Assembly (NCBI GenBank): GCA_009925875.1
Contig: RFQD01000052.1
Span: forward strand, 1-8,443
Direction: 5' to 3'
Length of the DNA stretch: 8,443 nucleotides
Source: Microbacteriaceae bacterium
Lineage (GTDB): Bacteria > Actinomycetota > Actinomycetes > Actinomycetales > Microbacteriaceae
The translations under genes and the position numbers were made by a program. Numbering within the stretch: position 1 is the first letter of the stretch; every line of letters begins with the position of its first letter. Of the stretch, positions 6,777-8,443 are shown one piece after another. The notes under the pieces were generated by a model that was not told the DNA's origin, did no database searches, and was given only the letters and a program-made list of their open reading frames with translations.

Positions 6777-8287
6777 AATCGCATCAATCCGTTCGCAATC
6801 GCGACCGCCCGTAAAGGTGCTGCCGCCTTGTGTTCGGTCTCACGGTATTCGGAATCAGCGTGCGAATCGGCAACCAATCCGGCACCCGCCTGGACGTGCG
6901 CCATGCCATCGACGAGGGTGACCGTGCGAATCGCTATCGCGAGATCGGCGTCCCCCGACGGAGAAAAGTACCCGACGACGCCGCCATAAATCCCTCGTCC
7001 CGAGGGCTCCAACTCATCAATGATTTCGAGTGCGCGCGGTTTGGGCGCGCCAGACAATGTTCCAGCCGGAAACGTTGCCCGAAAGACATCCACCGGTGAG
7101 ACATTGGGTCGAACGTCTCCCTCCACACTGGAGACGATGTGCATGATGTGACTAAACCGCTCAACCCGCATGAACTCTGTGACGTCAACCGACCCCGGCT
7201 CACAGACACGAAGCAAATCGTTGCGGGCCAAGTCAACGAGCATCAGATGTTCGGACCGCTCTTTGTCGTCTTCCAACAACTCGACTTCCAAGATGAGGTC
7301 TTCTTCTGGCGACGAACCGCGGGGTCGCGAACCGGCAATCGGATGCGTGTACACGCGACCGTCGAGCACCTTGACAAGTGCCTCGGGTGAGGAACCGACG
7401 ACAGCGAAGTCTGACCGTCCCGGTCGAGGCAAGGACAAGAGGTACATGTATGGTGACGGGTTCAAGCTTCGGAGAACTCGGTACACGTCGATGGGATCAG
7501 CGGCATTTTCAACATCGAACCTCTGTGAAATGACGACTTGGAAGACGTCGCCCGCAACAATGTGCTCTTTCGACACAGCAATAGCGGCGAGAAACTGTTC
7601 CCGGGGAGTTCGATACGTCGGAGCCATTCTCGCGCTCAAGTCGATGCTGGCAAGCGCTGGATGTGTGGGGAGAGACAGTTCCGTTTGGAGAGCCGCCAAA
7701 CGTTCCTGTGATTCCTGCCACATCTCCTGGGCGCTCGCTCCGTCGTTGAGGACGTTCACGATGAGAGTGATGGTGCCGAATTTGTGATCGATAGACACGA
7801 GATCACGGGCAAACGACATGCCCACACTCGGCACGCTGATGTCATTGGGGGGTCCATCGGGAAGGCGCTCCAGTTGTCGCACCGCATCCCAGCCAATAAA
7901 GCCCACGAAGCCGCCGGTCAGTGGTGGCAAACCCTCTCGATGTGGTGTGTGCCACGTCGCGTACAGACGCTCCACTGCGTCGAGACTCTGCTCAGGAATA
8001 GCTCCGGCGAACGCTCGCTCGGCGCTGAGACCATAGTCGATCCACGAAGCGACACCGTCCGATTCGCTCAGCACCCCAAAAGCGGATACGCCGACAAAGG
8101 AGAATCGTGACCAAATTCCGCCCTGCTCTGCAGACTCGAGAAGGAACGTTCCGGGGCGACCCGCGGCAAGTTTTCGATAAATCGCCACGGGACTTTCAGC
8201 GTCCGCGAACAGCTCACGCGTAACGGGAATGATGCGGTCGCCGGCGGCGATTCGTTCGGACAACGATTCAAAAGTTGTGTCACCCAC
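6773..8287 (-). CDS. trpE: Anthranilate synthase component I
   Basis: TrpE converts chorismate plus ammonia to anthranilate and pyruvate, the committed step to tryptophan. The ammonia comes from a TrpG glutaminase, which is not encoded here. With the GTG at 8287 the product is 504 residues. The N-terminal domain holds the feedback-site motif LLES (49-52); NPSPYMYL (276-283) also belongs to the tryptophan pocket. The chorismate-binding domain shows PIAGSRPRG (316-324), LVDLARNDL (350-358), GTLSGAPK (409-416), GIYGGVVGY (432-440) and AGAGLVADS (467-475). The set is complete, so an active, Trp-inhibited enzyme is expected. A longer frame starts at a TTG at 8338, but that would overlap hisI by 59 nt, has no ribosome site, and adds a basic stretch (RRRR) that is HisI sequence read out of frame. 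The GTG at 8287 has GAGGA eight bases upstream and overlaps hisI by only 8 nt. It overlaps the next gene by GTGA. Confidence 0.97.
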   Translation of the reverse strand: MGDTTFESLSERIAAGDRIIPVTRELFADAESPVAIYRKLAAGRPGTFLLESAEQGGIWSRFSFVGVSAFGVLSESDGVASWIDYGLSAERAFAGAIPEQSLDAVERLYATWHTPHREGLPPLTGGFVGFIGWDAVRQLERLPDGPPNDISVPSVGMSFARDLVSIDHKFGTITLIVNVLNDGASAQEMWQESQERLAALQTELSLPTHPALASIDLSARMAPTYRTPREQFLAAIAVSKEHIVAGDVFQVVISQRFDVENAADPIDVYRVLRSLNPSPYMYLLSLPRPGRSDFAVVGSSPEALVKVLDGRVYTHPIAGSRPRGSSPEEDLILEVELLEDDKERSEHLMLVDLARNDLLRVCEPGSVDVTEFMRVERFSHIMHIVSSVEGDVRPNVSPVDVFRATFPAGTLSGAPKPRALEIIDELEPSGRGIYGGVVGYFSPSGDADLAIAIRTVTLVDGMAHVQAGAGLVADSHADSEYRETEHKAAAPLRAVAIANGLMRL

Positions 8288-8443
8288 GATGTGGTTCCTC
8301 TGGTCGCGCCGTCGTCGAGTAAACGAGTGCCGTGTCAAAACATGACCGAGTTCCGTTATGGCAGGCAGAGCCGACTTGTTCGACGCGAACTAACAGTGCA
8401 TCCGAGTCGCAATCCATGGCAATGCTCCGCACCAACTGCACGT
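8280..8443 (-). CDS. hisI: Phosphoribosyl-AMP cyclohydrolase, C-terminal 53 codons; 5' end lies beyond the window
   Basis: HisI opens the adenine ring of phosphoribosyl-AMP in the third step of histidine synthesis. Only the C-terminal part is in the window. Reading the minus strand from 8441, the frame gives [20 protein letters not shown], followed by [20 protein letters not shown] and a short variable tail, ending in TGA at 8282-8280. DCDSD is the family's metal-binding Asp cluster with its zinc Cys, and the two cysteines of ACHNGTRSC are the other zinc ligands. So the catalytic end of the protein is intact. The usual Pro before ACH is Ser here (GSACH), a mild change. The last eight bases overlap trpE. 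No fused HisE domain follows, so phosphoribosyl-ATP pyrophosphatase must be separate. The overlap joins the his and trp blocks. Confidence 0.93.
   Translation of the reverse strand, partial: VQLVRSIAMDCDSDALLVRVEQVGSACHNGTRSCFDTALVYSTTARPEEPHRG
8296..8301 (-). promoter_or_regulatory. Ribosome binding site that decides the trpE start
   Basis: AGAGGA lies eight bases before the GTG at 8287, inside the last codons of hisI. No comparable site precedes the upstream TTG at 8338, which favours the 504-residue TrpE. Confidence 0.75.

Noticed and set aside
7170..7787. Plus-strand open frame of 205 codons opposite trpE
   Set aside because: It is Ser/Arg/Thr-rich low-information sequence antisense to conserved trpE motifs, which is typical of a shadow frame.
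8280..8443. Possible trp leader peptide or attenuator upstream of trpE
   Set aside because: The sequence before trpE is the conserved coding end of hisI, overlapping trpE. There is no space for a leader with tandem TGG codons and no terminator/antiterminator pair.
1..8443. Mobile elements, CRISPR arrays, tRNA/rRNA genes, prophage or defence genes
   Set aside because: Genes are tightly packed, co-directional and all assigned to conserved families. No direct-repeat arrays, transposase-like frames, or RNA-gene-like sequence could be seen.

Overview
This window looks like a chromosomal biosynthetic segment from an actinobacterium, most likely of the Micrococcales/Microbacteriaceae type. Three things point that way: the base composition is moderately GC-rich by eye, GTG start codons are frequent, and the gene order is hisI-trpE-(Trp-operon membrane protein)-(HGxxPAAW-type small membrane protein)-trpC-trpB-trpA-lgt-gltB. 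Every gene lies on the minus strand, so the biological reading direction runs from position 8443 down to position 1. I assign the lineage from gene order and protein motifs, not from a database search.

Region by region, in transcription order: the window opens inside the 3' end of hisI (8443-8280). This overlaps by 8 nt the start of trpE, which I place at a GTG at 8287 and not at the more upstream TTG at 8338. trpE overlaps the next gene by GTGA. That gene encodes a 202-residue four-helix membrane protein of the Trp-operon-associated family (6776-6168). A 31-nt gap leads to a 77-residue two-helix membrane protein (6136-5903), whose stop codon directly abuts the GTG of trpC (5902-5129). trpC overlaps trpB (5129-3927) by one base (TAATG), and trpB overlaps trpA (3930-3127) by GTGA. 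After 48 nt comes lgt (3078-2089), then a 98-nt gap, the longest non-coding stretch in the window. Last is gltB (1990 to beyond position 1), of which only the first 663 codons are present. They are uninterrupted.

Functionally, TrpE with a glutaminase subunit encoded elsewhere makes anthranilate, TrpC makes indole-3-glycerol phosphate, and TrpA/TrpB make tryptophan. trpG, trpD and trpF are absent here. In Actinobacteria the trpF step is usually done by the bifunctional his/trp isomerase PriA, which makes the physical fusion of the his and trp gene blocks meaningful. The adjacent or overlapping junctions suggest one transcript with translational coupling from hisI to trpA, probably continuing through lgt. 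GltB would supply glutamate. Glutamine, the other side of that reaction, is the amino donor for TrpE/TrpG. Lgt is the lipoprotein diacylglyceryl transferase and has no metabolic link to its neighbours.

I see no mobile elements, CRISPR arrays, RNA genes, frameshifts or foreign-looking segments. The region is mostly ordinary and well conserved. The least understood parts are the two small membrane proteins placed between trpE and trpC.
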